This document shows positions 11,061-22,325 of a stretch of DNA of 64,000 nucleotides, piece after piece. Location: NCBI RefSeq assembly GCF_036669915.1, contig NC_089321.1:20727770-20791769 (forward strand), in the 5' to 3' direction. The notes under the pieces were generated by a model. The model was given only the letters and a program-made list of their open reading frames with translations, was not told the DNA's origin and ran no database searches. A program made the translations under genes and the position numbers. The stretch is from Pocillopora verrucosa. Taxonomy: Eukaryota; Cnidaria; Anthozoa; Scleractinia; Pocilloporidae. How positions within the stretch are numbered: the first letter of the stretch is position 1; each line of letters begins with the position of its first letter.

Positions 11061-11418
11061 CTCGTATTACGACTCATGCCAACCGGTAGTGAATTTAAGA
11101 GCGTGTATTGCAGGGTTCGTCATCAGTCAGTCGACCAGAGTTACTCAGACATTAAGTAACAGTCGCTCGCATTCAATAAATCAGTAAGAGTCAGAGTGGT
11201 TACAGAGTGATTTTCCTGTAACTAGAATTGTATTAGAGAAAAAATATTAAGAAGACCGTAAGAGGACAAGTCGAGGGTCCTTGATGCCTTTTCTAGGCGA
11301 GGTAGACTCTGCATCTAGTTTTCTTCCAAAACACGCGACAACTAAGACACTATTGTATCATTGAAATTTTTGAGACGCAGAAATTTGAATTTTTCTATTG
11401 AACACTCCAGCTGTGCAA

Positions 11419-11545
11419 GATTGCGTCACAAAGAATATTCGGAGAACCAATTAGTTCTAAATTAGTACAGACGTGGAAATCAGACTAGCCAAAGGAAACT
11501 TTGCAGTTTTTCAGTCGAAGCTGAGCGCAAAAGCCTCTGATTATG
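11419..11545 (+). pseudogene. Fragment of duplicated coiled-coil ORF (copy 2)
   Basis: It matches the start of the window and 13895-14040 (GCGTCACAAAGAATATTCGG, GAAACTTTGCAGTTTTTCAG). Compared with the 13.9-kb copy it has lost about 40 bp around the TSFRDLKSE codons and is out of frame. It lies about 90 bp upstream of the intact XKR start and may now serve only as 5' UTR or promoter DNA. Confidence 0.55.
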
Positions 11546-11631
11546 TGCTAGTGCAGAAAGTCTATTTCATTAACTGAGCCTGTGTCAATACAAGCCGACT
11601 TACTACGCGACCAAATGTAAAGTCTGTCGAT

Positions 11632-12687
11632 ATGGAAGTGGAAGATCTTGTGTGGTACAGTCCTTTCGTGTTCTTTGGTGGAGCTATTTTAAGTTTTGCT
11701 GATCCCATCACCGACATACTCACAGTGGTGGAATTCTACCGCTCGGATCACAAGACATGGTTTGGTGTGGGACTTACTTTTGTTGTATTGCCATGCTTTG
11801 CGTTTCCAGTATTGTTCATCCTGTTTCGTGCCCAATCAACTGCTTCACCCTCTAGTTGGGTAAAAACTGCTCTTTGTGCAATGCATCCATTTTCAGCAGC
11901 CTTCGTGAGACTAGAGGCTTTTATTTTCTGTCTCAAGAAATGCTGGTCTGGAGATAATATCGACCCGGACAGCTCTGAACAAGCTGAAGATGTATTCACT
12001 CACATTAGGTTTGCTGTGCTCTTTGAGGCAGTCCTTGAGTCCGCCCCACAATCTATAATTCAGTTGTACGCCATCACTGTTCAAGAGGAACCAGCTGCAA
12101 TGATCCAAATCATTTCTCTACCTATTTCTTTCCTCACTCTGGCATGGGCCTTCACAGCCACTGATAAGTGGTCTCTTGACGAGCACATAATAATAACATC
12201 AAGTTGCGATGACCTGAATGTTAAACACCAACTAGCATTGTATGTGACTCATTTACTTCTCCTGAGCAGTCGACTGTCCGCTATCTGTTTTTTCACTGTC
12301 AGCTACAAGTGGTGGGTTATTTGCGTGTTGACGTTTCATTGGAGTGCGGTAGTAATAGCGACTTTTATTCAGTATAGAGACGAAGTTGAATGTCAAACGT
12401 CTGGTGTCTTGATTCCGTTGTTTATGGGCATTAACTGTTTAAGAGATGACTTTGTAGAATTTTCGATTGGTAAAAATGCAATTGGTCTAACTATGAGCGT
12501 GTATTTCTCACATATTTTGTTTGTATTAGAAAACTTCTTTATGATCCTATTGTTTTATTTCAATTATCACCTCAACGCTTGGTACTTTTTACCAGTCACG
12601 GTGTGTGTTTGTGTGTTCAGTGCTGTTGGCTCCACAATGAGAATTTACTTACTTCGTTGGCTTAGGAAGAGACCTGTTGGCGGTTGA
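11632..12687 (+). CDS. XK-related (XKR) membrane protein, intact single-exon copy
   Basis: This 351-aa ORF has no introns. Family marks are visible: an N-terminal membrane segment running into DPITDILTVVEFY (residues ~25-37), the block FEAVLESAPQSIIQLYA (~130-146), an FTATDKWSL segment (~168-176) and a C-terminal LFVLENFFMILLFYF segment (~290-305). About eight or nine hydrophobic segments are apparent, as expected for XKR proteins, some of which act with caspases as apoptotic phospholipid scramblases. I see no obvious C-terminal caspase site, because the protein ends shortly after the last membrane segment. The ATG at 11632 was chosen because it opens the frame that the broken copy A shares from its own first ATG. 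The length is near the family norm but slightly short. It is the only undamaged copy in the array; the scramblase role is inferred from the family. Confidence 0.88.
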   Translation: MEVEDLVWYSPFVFFGGAILSFADPITDILTVVEFYRSDHKTWFGVGLTFVVLPCFAFPVLFILFRAQSTASPSSWVKTALCAMHPFSAAFVRLEAFIFCLKKCWSGDNIDPDSSEQAEDVFTHIRFAVLFEAVLESAPQSIIQLYAITVQEEPAAMIQIISLPISFLTLAWAFTATDKWSLDEHIIITSSCDDLNVKHQLALYVTHLLLLSSRLSAICFFTVSYKWWVICVLTFHWSAVVIATFIQYRDEVECQTSGVLIPLFMGINCLRDDFVEFSIGKNAIGLTMSVYFSHILFVLENFFMILLFYFNYHLNAWYFLPVTVCVCVFSAVGSTMRIYLLRWLRKRPVGG

Positions 12688-13360
12688 GCAGCCTCAACAG
12701 CAACGTGATGTGAATATATGTGGTGTGAAGTATTATGTTAGTTCAGTATAATCGAGTCATTCGCTTATATTTTGTCTGTAGCTATTATTTGAATTTGAAG
12801 TCGGAACTTTAGGTTTAAGCTATCAAGATGAGTTTCGAAATTGCGACTATCTTGTTTAACTTCCATCACTGAACGTGCGTAGTTGGACAACTGGCCTTGG
12901 TCATGACCCTCACCAAAGTTGCAGGCATATTTAGCCGGCTAAAAAACTTCCTCGATGTGTTTATGGTCTTATAAGTGAGAAAAAATCACCACCTAAGGAA
13001 GGACCAACAGAATTGTTACATAGATGATATTTTTTAACTAATCGCACAACAACAGAGGTCATATCTTAAAGATACAACAGACTTCAGCAACTTCATAGCA
13101 AAATGCTCATATTTTGGCTTACATGGTCAAAGACTTATTCTTTTGTAGAAGATTATGCGTTATGTTTTTAGTGCGTTGTTTTTCATTTTGTGAGATGCTA
13201 ATATGAAAGAGCTTAGATTAGTGTTCTCACAACAAATGTTAAATCTTCCAAGGTCAGTTGACAAGCATGCTCGCTCAGAATCGAGAGTCCTTGGTGCCTT
13301 TGGTAAAACCGTTAGATTGCTCGTTATTGCAACCCAATATACTTGCATTTAATTAAAAAA
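12688..13360. repeat. 3' flank of intact XKR gene
   Basis: It carries the flank shared by copies A, B and D (GAGTTTCGAAATTGCGACTA near 12830) and the block also at 2815-3030. It has an extra ~120 bp (12970-13110) not seen after copy B. No gene is visible, and 13360-13840 likewise shows no gene. Confidence 0.55.
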
Positions 13361-13844
13361 TTTAGACCAAGAAAACCGAAAGACTCCAAGTAACGAGATT
13401 ATCTTGCTTCACTGATCTGTAAATGGTAATAACTAAAGGTTATCAAACTGAATCGTTGAGAATAATAACAAAAGCATAGTTATTTTAAGAAAGTTATTAA
13501 CTGTCTTTGAATAAATATATCTTAATAGATGTTTTGGTGTATAGTATCGCTGGGTATTTTTACGAGTCAAAATACAAACAACCACAGGTGGCCCAAACTC
13601 CAGCTGTGAGATGATTATCTTGCGAAATGATTCATGGCGTAATTATAGGAGGTTGTGTGGGAATATTTACCACTGCTCTTAGGAATAAAATCAAATTCTC
13701 GATAAAAAACCTCATCTTACTTCCACAGTGCATTGCTTGTTGTCTGACCGCTTACTACGTTGAAGAGAACCCATTTTAGCGAGTTGTCCATTTCTAGGTT
13801 TACTACATAAAAGAAGCTTATTGGTTTAAAATTTAAGACTCTGA

Positions 13845-14332
13845 TTGATGCGGCACATTTCATCCATCTCTCGACGCATGCCTATACATCTCTCCAAGAC
13901 TGCGTCACAAAGAACATCCGGCAATCATTTACTTTCTTCTAAAATTAATACAGACGTGCAGCACACCTCCTTCCGTGACCTTAAGAGTGAGATCAGATTA
14001 GCCAAAGGAAACTTTGCAGTTTTTCAGTCGAAGCTGACTTACTAAGCTGACTTACTAAGCGAGCTAACGACAAGTTATTTGAGAGATTCGACAGTCAACT
14101 AAGCGGGTCCTTAGATAGAGTTAATGACATGATCAGCACAATACAGAGTATCAGCGAAACGTCTCTGGCAGAGTGTCTTTCCTATGCCGCATGTGCACTG
14201 TCCGTCATTAACCTCGTTGTGTTTTGTGTTACTTTCCGCTGTGTCTTCAGGATGTTTCGTCATCAACCTAAACATAAGCTGTCTAAGAAAATCGAAGTAC
14301 CTCACTACGAAAAACATGCAACCAATAATTAA
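13845..14332 (+). pseudogene. Coiled-coil/single-membrane-segment ORF, frameshifted
   Basis: Two frames cover this region. The first (13845-14045) contains TSFRDLKSEIRLAKGNFAVF. A 13-bp direct repeat (AGCTGACTTACTA, near 14033-14059) then breaks the frame. The second frame, open from about 14051 to 14332, is rich in charged heptads (KLFERFDSQLSGSLDRVND), followed by one hydrophobic segment (SYAACALSVINLVVFCVTF) and a basic tail. This is the most complete of three copies that travel with XKR genes. I do not recognise the family. It could be two exons of one gene rather than a frameshift. Confidence 0.4.
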
Positions 14333-14460
14333 TTGGTAACAAATAATGATATTTACAATGACAATAATAATAATAACCATAGAAATAGCAATGATAACTT
14401 AAAGGAGCTGGCTCAAGAATTTCACTGTTCCTGTATCCTCAAAGCACCTGCTTCTTTTGA
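14300..14460. repeat. Copy of dispersed flank block
   Basis: It matches 5108-5240 and 15543-15660 (GCAACCAATAATTAA, then CTGGCTCAAGAATTTCAC). It overlaps the end of the coiled-coil ORF. Confidence 0.55.
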
Positions 14461-15282
14461 TTTTGCCTGTTAATTACGAATGATTTTCTTATTTCATAAC
14501 AATTCCGTTTTTGCAAAAACAAAACGTTTTAGGATATTCAGTCATTCCGTGTTTAAAGATATTCTGCAATTTCCCCATTTCGCCATTCTTCCCTTCTATC
14601 ATATTGTCAAATAATAGGAAAAGGAGGAGAAGTCTGGAAACGAAACTTTTTGCCGCTGAGTCTAACGTTTGAATCACGTGATAAATAATTCGTACACGAA
14701 ACTGATGCCTGGAAGATCGATTTCGCCTAGTTGTCATTAGCAAATTTCCAAATCGGAGATGGTCTATCTTTCTCGGGTGTCACGGGGTAATTAATTTTCT
14801 TAGAGTGTTTGAGATATGCGTTTTTCCCACAATCCCTTTTACAAGAAGACAGACTACGAACTAAAAAGCAACAGTCTCATTGTATTACTTCAACAAAAAG
14901 GTTGGACGGTACACGGCTGTTGGGCAAATTTTCCCTTTGTTTTCATTTTCTCACTTACTTGTCATTGTGTACTTTTTTTTTTTGCTCTTTGGTATTTTGT
15001 TAATTACGCTACTTTGCTTTTTATTTCGTTCTGCGGTGGCCTTTAGGTAGTTTGTCTGTGTTGTAATTATATTTTTTTCGCTCTTGTAGGAATTTACTTT
15101 TTTTTTAACATTATAGTAAAATATTTCCTGGGGCATCGTGTTGTGTTTTTTCCGAATTGGCTCTTGCCTGTTCAATGGCTGTGCCTCGAACAAGAAAAAA
15201 ATAAGTTTACGTCCAGCCTCAGCCCATTAATTCAACATTCAGTTGGCATTAGTCGAGAGGGAAGAGAATAAAAAGCAAGAAT
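14461..15282. other. Gene-free stretch with T-rich runs
   Basis: Several overlapping short ORFs exist in both strands around 14810-15190, but they are low-complexity and have no homologous support in the window. I see no gene. Confidence 0.5.
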
Positions 15283-15690
15283 CTGTAAATGGGAATAACT
15301 GAAGGTTGCTGCTCCGAATCGTTTAACATACAGTCTAACACTGCATGTGGCTACTGATATAGCTCAATTTTTGTAGTATCGAAGAGAACTGGAAGTTGTC
15401 TAAAGACGATAGATGGTAGTGTTGAAGAATATTTGTCTCACATTCTACGCATAAAACCTGCCGCATCGCAAAAATACACATATTGATGAGTGGCCTGTTG
15501 CACAAGAGAAAGATAATCCAAGAATATAGTTTCTACTTGACACGCAACCAATAATTAAATGATAACAAATAATCATATTAATAAAGACATAATAATGATA
15601 ACAATAATAATAGAGGTAATGATAATTTACAGGGGCTAGATCAAGAACCTTACTAATCCTCTTTCTTTAAAACTCCAATAATAATTAAAC
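15283..15690. repeat. Copy of dispersed flank block, end of XKR array
   Basis: This is the fullest copy of the block also at 4850-5245. After it, similarity to the XKR unit ends, so the XKR duplication region stops near 15.7 kb. Confidence 0.6.
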
Positions 15691-15834
15691 AATGATTCTT
15701 TTAATTTCGCCTTTTAATTATAAATTATTTTCTTTTTTCTTTTTTTTCTAAAGCTGTGTTAAAGTTGATATTTTGTAAAATCAGAATTATAATAAAAGTT
15801 ATCCAAATAGTCACTCAAAAAACTGAGGGGTACT

Positions 15835-17131
15835 TATGCTTTATCAACTGAAGTTTTATTTGCAAACAAACAGATTTAAAATGTTTTTCTTTCCTTAATA
15901 TCTGTTTGCTGATCTGCTATTTGAATACTGCTACAACACAATTCAATCAAATCAGGAAGAAGACAAGTGCCCCAAAAAATAGAAAGGGATTCAAATCAAA
16001 CTTTGCATGCGGCTCTCGCCTTGTGCGGCGAACTTAAAGCTACTATTGGTCGGTTTCTTGCCTTAGTTTTTCAACAAAGTTAGTTTGGCCGGCGCAGAAA
16101 TGGAGTGATTCATAATATCTGTGGGCTTTTTTTTTTTTTATCTCCTTTATATTTGGCTGGATTTTGTCACATTTGACGATCTAACTGTGTCAATTACACG
16201 GAAAGAAGCTGATGTTACTAAGACTGCCTAATGTATAAGTCTGTCTTTTCAATAATTTAAATTTCGGGGGAATTACAATCACAAGAACGTTCACAGCTCA
16301 TCTGAAAGTTTCAGTTTACACCCTTAAAAGAAAAGACAATTCTGGTGTCGCTCGAGCTTGTTAAAATCCCCCTAGATGTTACCTCTTAACAGCAGACAAG
16401 CATTGGATATCACAAGTTCTTGTCAAGTGCAATGACTACAGATTTCACTCCAGTCCTCCATGAACGTAAGCTAAAGGTCAACTTGAAACCCTAATGAAGA
16501 ATTATCAAAACACCAACTCACCTCTCGTTGTTTAGTTTGTGTTTCTGTCTTTAATTGTATTTTTTAGGGCGGTCTAATGTGGGTTGGGGAAAAAAGTTAA
16601 AACTATTGTGGCTAGGATTGTTGCTTGTTCAGTATTGTAATCACACCTCACATCCCTTCGTATACTGCAAGAATTTGATTTGTTCAAACGAGAGGGTCAG
16701 ATCGGAAGGGGGAGAGGCAAGGGGGAGGGGGTACTATTGTACGCCTTTTTTCAGCGAAAGTGTCAGCCTTGTATCAGTTGACTGTTAAATTTTTCCTTCA
16801 GAAATAAATAAGAAGAAAACTCAAAAACTACAATTGCCTAAATCGTTATGAATCGACTTAAAAGCCACAGCGGAGACACGGAGGTGCAGGAGTGAGGAAA
16901 TGTAAAGAGGCGGACATTTTGTTTCCTAAATAAAACTGTTTTCCTTATTTAGCTACTTCGATTTCAACTGTTATGAAGAAACTCAAATTATTTCAACCAG
17001 CCTCAATCAATGCAGTGCACCGAGCGCGCGCGACATGAATTCGAAGCAATCATTCTCATGGTAACATGACATCACAATGAACGAAACAGAAATCCTTGGA
17101 GTTCGTCTGAGAGATTTTGTGAGAAGCAGCA
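15835..17131 (+). promoter_or_regulatory. Upstream region of EHBP1-like gene 1
   Basis: This aligns with 30935-32492 upstream of gene 2, apart from a TIR element inserted in the latter. Conserved islands include the GCGCGCGC-rich stretch near 17024 and the 100 bp before the ATG. No ORF is conserved between the two copies. It marks the left end of the large segmental duplication (15.84-24.07 versus 30.9-41.25 kb). Confidence 0.6.
17067..17074 (+). promoter_or_regulatory. TGACATCA motif (CRE/AP-1-like), gene 1
   Basis: It lies 58 bp before the ATG within CATGACATCACAATG. The same motif at similar distance precedes exon 1 of genes 2, 3 and 4. Confidence 0.5.
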
Positions 17132-18185
17132 ATGGCTTCTGTTTTCATACTGTTCCGTCGGCAAAAAGCAATAGCAGATAATTTTTTGATCACAGCATCT
17201 GCTTCACTATTGAAAATTGAATTACGCAAGAAAAGGTGGTAAGGGACACGATAAAGTATTTTCTTTCTCTCTTTTCTATAAAAAGTTTAGTCTTCGAAGC
17301 TGCTTGTCTCACTAGAGTCAACCTTTTTTTTCACTATTCTGACTAGAAAATGATCAAAAGTTAAACTGTGACGAAGCATACAATTTCGAAAACAATATTA
17401 ATTTCACTTTGAGAAAAAAATTTGCGTTTTTAGAATTTGGTGGAGTTCGATTTCACTGTTGAATACTAGACTAGAGCAACAGAAACGAAGGGTCATTCCC
17501 CAAACTGAATATTATTGCAAGACTCGGTGAAAAACAAGTACTAAGCTAATTCTTATTTTTCACGGCAGTGCTGCGAGAGAAGGTTTTTGATAACGGTCAA
17601 TAGTTGACAGCGAGGGGGAGGGAGGGTAAGTTTTACTAGTTACCAGTCTTGATAGAAAGACGTCATGGCGGCCGCCTTGAACATACGACGCACTCCTTTG
17701 CCTTCTGTCGTATTCCAAAATGACAAAAGATGTATGTGCATTTCGGCTCTTGAATTGTAAAACTTCATGTAATCGCTTCTACAAAAAAGGAATCCGCACT
17801 TAACAGAAGTATGGTAGATTATGGGAACTCTTTTACGTTATGCTGATATTCGTGTTTTGTTCACCAATTAGGTATCCCCACAAGCTTGCAGTTTTTTGGA
17901 AAGAACGAAAAGCGAAATACAGCACAAAGGTAGTCAGTGTAGACTTTGGATCGCTGTTCTTTCTCCCTTAGCTCATTAAACTTTATTGATTTTTTTAATC
18001 GTCAGTTTGAGTTAAAGAAATATTTCTTCCAATTACTTTTGCTCTCAGCCTGTAGCATGGTTTGGAGCTGTTGAAAACGGATCTCGTGGTGTTCATTTTT
18101 GGCCTGAGCCTTATCCAGTAGACAGCAAAATTACTCTACTCAAGGTAAGTTTTAAACAAAGGCAATATGAGGTACAAATTTGGGG

Positions 18186-18280
18186 ACAGATTTCCAAAAG
18201 ACTTTCTTTTTTCGTAATTGTCTCATTTATCCAAGATCTCTATACATAATAAAGTATGGGGCAGTGCGGAAATCTTGGCC
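18186..18280. mobile_element. Degraded hAT-like MITE in intron 3 of gene 1
   Basis: Its right end reads GTATGGGGCAGTGCGGAAAT, close to the MITE terminus at 6205/7075, and the interior ATCCAAGATCTCTATACATA matches the interior of those copies. A matching relic sits at the same intron position in gene 2 (33511-33643). Confidence 0.65.
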
Positions 18281-20574
18281 AACTCTGTTGAAACCATAGT
18301 TTTTGTAAACACGTTACACCCACTCCCTGAAGGCTTTCTTGCTTTTTTCTTAGGCTTGCTCCTTCCTCCTATTCAGTGTGCGTTACATTTTAAGAAATTT
18401 TGAAATGAAAGCAGTCCATCTTTTGTTGATAAGATTTTTAAAGCTACAAGGTTTTATCGCTTAGCCTCTTGTGTTGGATTTACTATGTAATTTCATGTTG
18501 AGTAATGGATGTTAAATCTATTAATTTTCATTGTAAACGTTTAAAGCACAACAGCTGAACCGAAAAAAAGGACAGCCTCATCATAAACAAAGTTCTAAAT
18601 GCTAGTGCTTAGCTATTGTTCTGCTCATTTTATCTTTTGTTTTGCCACACCTTCATTTCCATTGCTCTCATGGTTTGCTTAAGGTCCCTAATATTGTTGT
18701 TTTCAAGTTTTTTTCTTTACTTAAAACAATATTTAACTGTAATTTATAGAACCCAGAGGATGAAATGACAGAATATCAAGAAAAGCAGTGGAATATTTTC
18801 ATCTGTAGTGTAAGCTTTTCCCTTTTCAATTTAACACGAGTGTGTAGTTGCTCTTTGCCTTTGATATTACACTCACTCCACACAGTTTGGAGTAAATCTG
18901 AACACTGTTCATCTTATTTCTTTGAAATCATTAGGTGTCCCCTAGTGGTCGTCACCAGCTTCTGGCCACTGGCTGTATTGATATTAGCAATTACATCACA
19001 GAGAAGCCTGGAAAATTGGATGTTACAGTCACCCTTAAGCCAGCAATCAAGAAAGTTGTGTCTGGTGAAATTAAATTTGAATTATCATGGGTTATGCAGG
19101 AAGATGACAGAGTCATTCAGTGAGTATTCCTCAGTAATTTCCGTAGCTAGTTCCTGTAATGATGATCTAGCTTATGTGTGGCATTTAAAAGTCAACTACT
19201 CTTTCATAATGTTATATTTTAGATCAATGAACTTGATCAATAAATTTCAAAATGAGATATCATTTTTGCTGCATGAACAAAAGGGTTGACTACAATCTGA
19301 ATTTTATTTTGTCAATGGTTTTTATTCATTCAATAATTCTTTGTTTTTGCTAAAAGTAATTGTACTGTGAAATTCCATGAACCCTTTAGCTGTTGAATAT
19401 GCTTGATATTTGTATTACCTTTACAGTCCCACAGATGAAGAAATATGGGAAGAGATAATGCAGGAAGTCAGAGAGGAACAAGCAAGAAGAAAAGCTGAGG
19501 GAAAGACATCAAAGTATAAATCTTTGAAAAAAAGAAGGAGCAGGAAATGTGGCTGCTCAAGTCATGCAGACATTGCTGCTGAAGAAGACAAAAAGAAAGT
19601 TGAAAACAATGAAGTTGGCTGCCCAATTGGGACAAACATTGCTGCTTAGGAAGATATAAGAAATAATGAACAGCAAGATGGCATCTTCCCAAATGACAAA
19701 CCTCAGGTGGATTCCTCATCCGGCAGCAATACCAAAGTGAGGTCAGGAAAAGTCAGGAGGCAGTCTTCACGTCATCATGCTCCTCTTAGCCCTATTCCAC
19801 CCCAACCACACCCATCTGCTAACCAGGGGATGCCATCAGAGAGTGAAGAGAAAAAAGCGGTGCAGAGTAAAAGGAACCTTCATAAAACTGTCAGGTTTCA
19901 AATTGATGAACAGCCTGAGGTATTACATCCTGTTGGAGATGATGAAGAAGCACTGGACTCCTTTTCTGTGTTGTCCTCAGAAAGTGTCTACAGGGAAACA
20001 GTTTTCATTGAGAAAGATGAAGTAGCAACAAAAGAGAAGTGCATTGCCAAGAGAGATGAAAATTCATGTAAGTTCTGTTTTGTTTTTCAGCCTCCCATGC
20101 CAAAGGGACAGGGGATAAATTTGTTCATTTTTTCCTGTTTAATCTGATTTATTTTCAATCAAACAATTATACTGAGACTCCTTAAAACCCTGAGTTATAT
20201 GGGCTGAGTAAAAATCATAACTTTACTTTGTTTTATTCTGAATTATAATTATTTTTATTGACAAGTGATGGTAACTTTTTTGTTCAGCCTCAAGTGTTTG
20301 CCAGCTTCACCCAAAGTTGGCCAGTTATGTTGAAGAGGAACTGAAGCTTGTTCAAGATGAATTATTGTCTTCAGAAGAAGTCTGTTCAAAAGTAAAACTT
20401 GAAATGCAGAAAGCTATGTCATCAGGTTGGTGATCCATTTAGAACTGAGGCAATCATTGTTAATATGATGAAGCGAAATGCCTTGGAATTTCAAATAATA
20501 CAATTCATATGTTGCATTCCCATGTTGAGTCATTTTAGAGCATGCATTCCTTCATGAAAAAATAAGTTAGAGTT

Positions 20575-20760
20575 CTTTCCTCCACTTATGCGCTATAATC
20601 CTTTTACTCCAGGATTTTATTAGTGATTCCCCTTACTGTGTGCAGTACAATTCTTATGGTGTTAGATCAGAGAATTTGGTATTGAATGGACTAATAATCT
20701 CCTGCTTATACTGTTTTAGTATTGTAAGGAGAAATTCTGTCTTGATCACTCACAGACCAA
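20575..20760. mobile_element. TTAA-type MITE relic in intron 7 of gene 1
   Basis: It contains GAATTTGGTATTGAATGGAC and TATTGTAAGGAGAAATTCTG, the core of a MITE seen complete at 56100-56303. The gene 2 copy of the same intron carries it too, split there by a LINE. Confidence 0.6.
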
Positions 20761-21128
20761 AAATAAAGGTAATCCCTTAACTAGAGATACTGCAAGTTTT
20801 GTAATAAGCCATGCTTAACTTACACAGCTTATACAATGTATTTGTTTACTTTTTGTCTGTAGGCCACAAAGAAGAGTTTGAAAGCTTAAACCAAGGCTGG
20901 CTTATATTGGATAGCTTCCATTCCAAAGTGATGAAAAGAAAAGAAGATCTTCTTGCCCTGTAAGTAATAAAGACTTATTTTTGAGATGAAATAAATTTTA
21001 CCATTATGACTTAAAATGTGGTCGTACATTGTATGATCCAAAATGATCCAAAAACTCTGCATAAGTGCCTATATATGTTTACCTACTGTCTTTGATATGG
21101 GATAATTGATCTATCCTTCATATATTGC

Positions 21129-21629
21129 GTGGCGTGAAATTGCACCTAATACAAGCACCAATGCGACTAAATTTTTCACTTTGGCGACCAAATCCTGAAA
21201 ATTGGTCGCCAAACTGGCAACTAGAATACTTCATCATAACCTAGAGATAATTAGAGTAATAACTAGAGTAAATTAAAAAGATTTGCAAAGATAAATCTGC
21301 GGCAAACTTCCTTGTTAAGTTTGTTGCAAAAGGCAGCACATGCATCTTGATCGATGACTAGATGCCACCTTGGATTTAGGTGAGCTTGAGGTTTGTATAT
21401 CATCCATTCTAGTGTCCACTTTGTAGCAGGTTAAATTAAGGATCTTTTTCCTAGCTTAATTTTGGAGGGTCTATCTAGAATGCTGACAATGTAAAAAAAA
21501 ATGTAAAAAGAATGTAAAAAAAGTTTTGTTTGTCTTTAAAAATGGCGACCAACTTTTTTTGAATTGGCTATCACTTTGAAAAATTTAGGAGCCAAGTGGC
21601 TATCAGAAAAAAAAATTAATTTCACGCCC
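21129..21629. mobile_element. 501-bp TIR element in intron 8 of gene 1
   Basis: The ends are GTGGCGTGAAATT and AATTTCACGCCC (inverted). It is flanked by a perfect 8-bp duplication, TATATTGC, at 21121-21128 and 21630-21637. Gene 2 has the empty site (TATCATATATTG near 38674). It has no ORF and is probably a non-autonomous hAT-like element. Internal text such as GGTCGCCAAACTGGC also forms inverted matches. Confidence 0.85.
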
Positions 21630-22003
21630 TATATTGCCTAATTAGTTCCTCTGGATATATTTTCATTATTGTTGGTAATAAAAAATGTGAGCAATGGAAG
21701 GAAAATGTTTGATTTACTGATCAAGCAGTTCCATTATTTGTCCTAATTTTTTCTTTTGGTTTTTTCACAAACTGTAGTGGTTCTGCTTAACCAAAGGTTG
21801 TATTTAGCTTCAAGTAGATTTGCTTTAATTTCTGTTTTCTTTTTGCCAATGTAGTCACAAAGGAGAAAACATTGAAAATTGTCTTAACTTGCTGTGTTCA
21901 GATTTGAGACGCCTTTCAGAAGTGGAAGGTAACTATTCAGTTGTTTCTTCTCCTTTTCCTCAGTTAAGTGTTCTTGGGACTGGTCTAGTGAGCCTTGATT
22001 CTT

Positions 22004-22200
22004 AACCCTTTACACTTCAACATCATTCTGTGTATATATACTCCAAACTGTTCTCTTTACATTTCCTAAGGTGCTGACAAGGTGAATTTTTAACAACCTT
22101 GAGTTTCTTTAGATAGTGATCAATTCCTTTATCCTTGTCACATTTTTAAGGAGAAATTAGATGCCAATCTCTTTGGGGTCAAAGGCATCAGCTAATATGT
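22004..22200. mobile_element. MITE-like repeat in intron 9 of gene 1
   Basis: It starts TTAACCCTTTACACTTCAAC and runs through CCTAAGGTGCTGACAAGGTG to a degenerate inverted end near GGGGTCAAAGG. The same insertion is in intron 9 of gene 2 (39310-39515), so it predates the duplication. Confidence 0.6.
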
Positions 22201-22325
22201 AGAGGAAGGAAACAAGATTTGTATTTTTAATCATAGGGTGGAGGAAAACATATCAGAACAGAGCTCAAGAAAAAAGAGTTACTGGACTCATTGATGCAAT
22301 TTGCCAGCAGAGCCTTGATGCCTAA

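Larger units (their letters stand above)
17132..22325 (+). pseudogene. EHBP1-like gene 1 (NT-C2 + bMERB) with a nonsense codon in exon 6
   Basis: Ten exons join in phase: 17132-17238, 17872-17929, 18049-18144, 18750-18809, 18935-19119, 19427-20067, 20288-20425, 20863-20959, 21855-21928 and 22237-22325, all with GT-AG borders. Exons 1-5 encode an NT-type C2 domain as in EEIG1/EHBP1 (signature SPSGRHQLLATGCIDISNY and WVMQEDDRVIQ). Exons 7-10 encode a bMERB-like helical domain (LASYVEEELKLVQDEL, then the ESLNQGWLILDSFHSK helix). That domain binds Rab GTPases in EHBP1 and MICAL proteins. Exon 6 is a charged linker with two 22-aa repeats. TAG at 19647-19649 replaces a Glu codon of gene 2 and would stop the protein at 242 aa; without it the frame gives 514 aa. 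No other damage is seen, so it could be a recent pseudogene, a truncated C2-only product, or a sequencing error. The calponin-homology domain of animal EHBP1 is absent. Confidence 0.8.

Noticed and set aside
14809..15193. Overlapping short ORFs on both strands
   Set aside because: They arise from T-rich and A-rich runs, and no copy of this stretch is conserved elsewhere.
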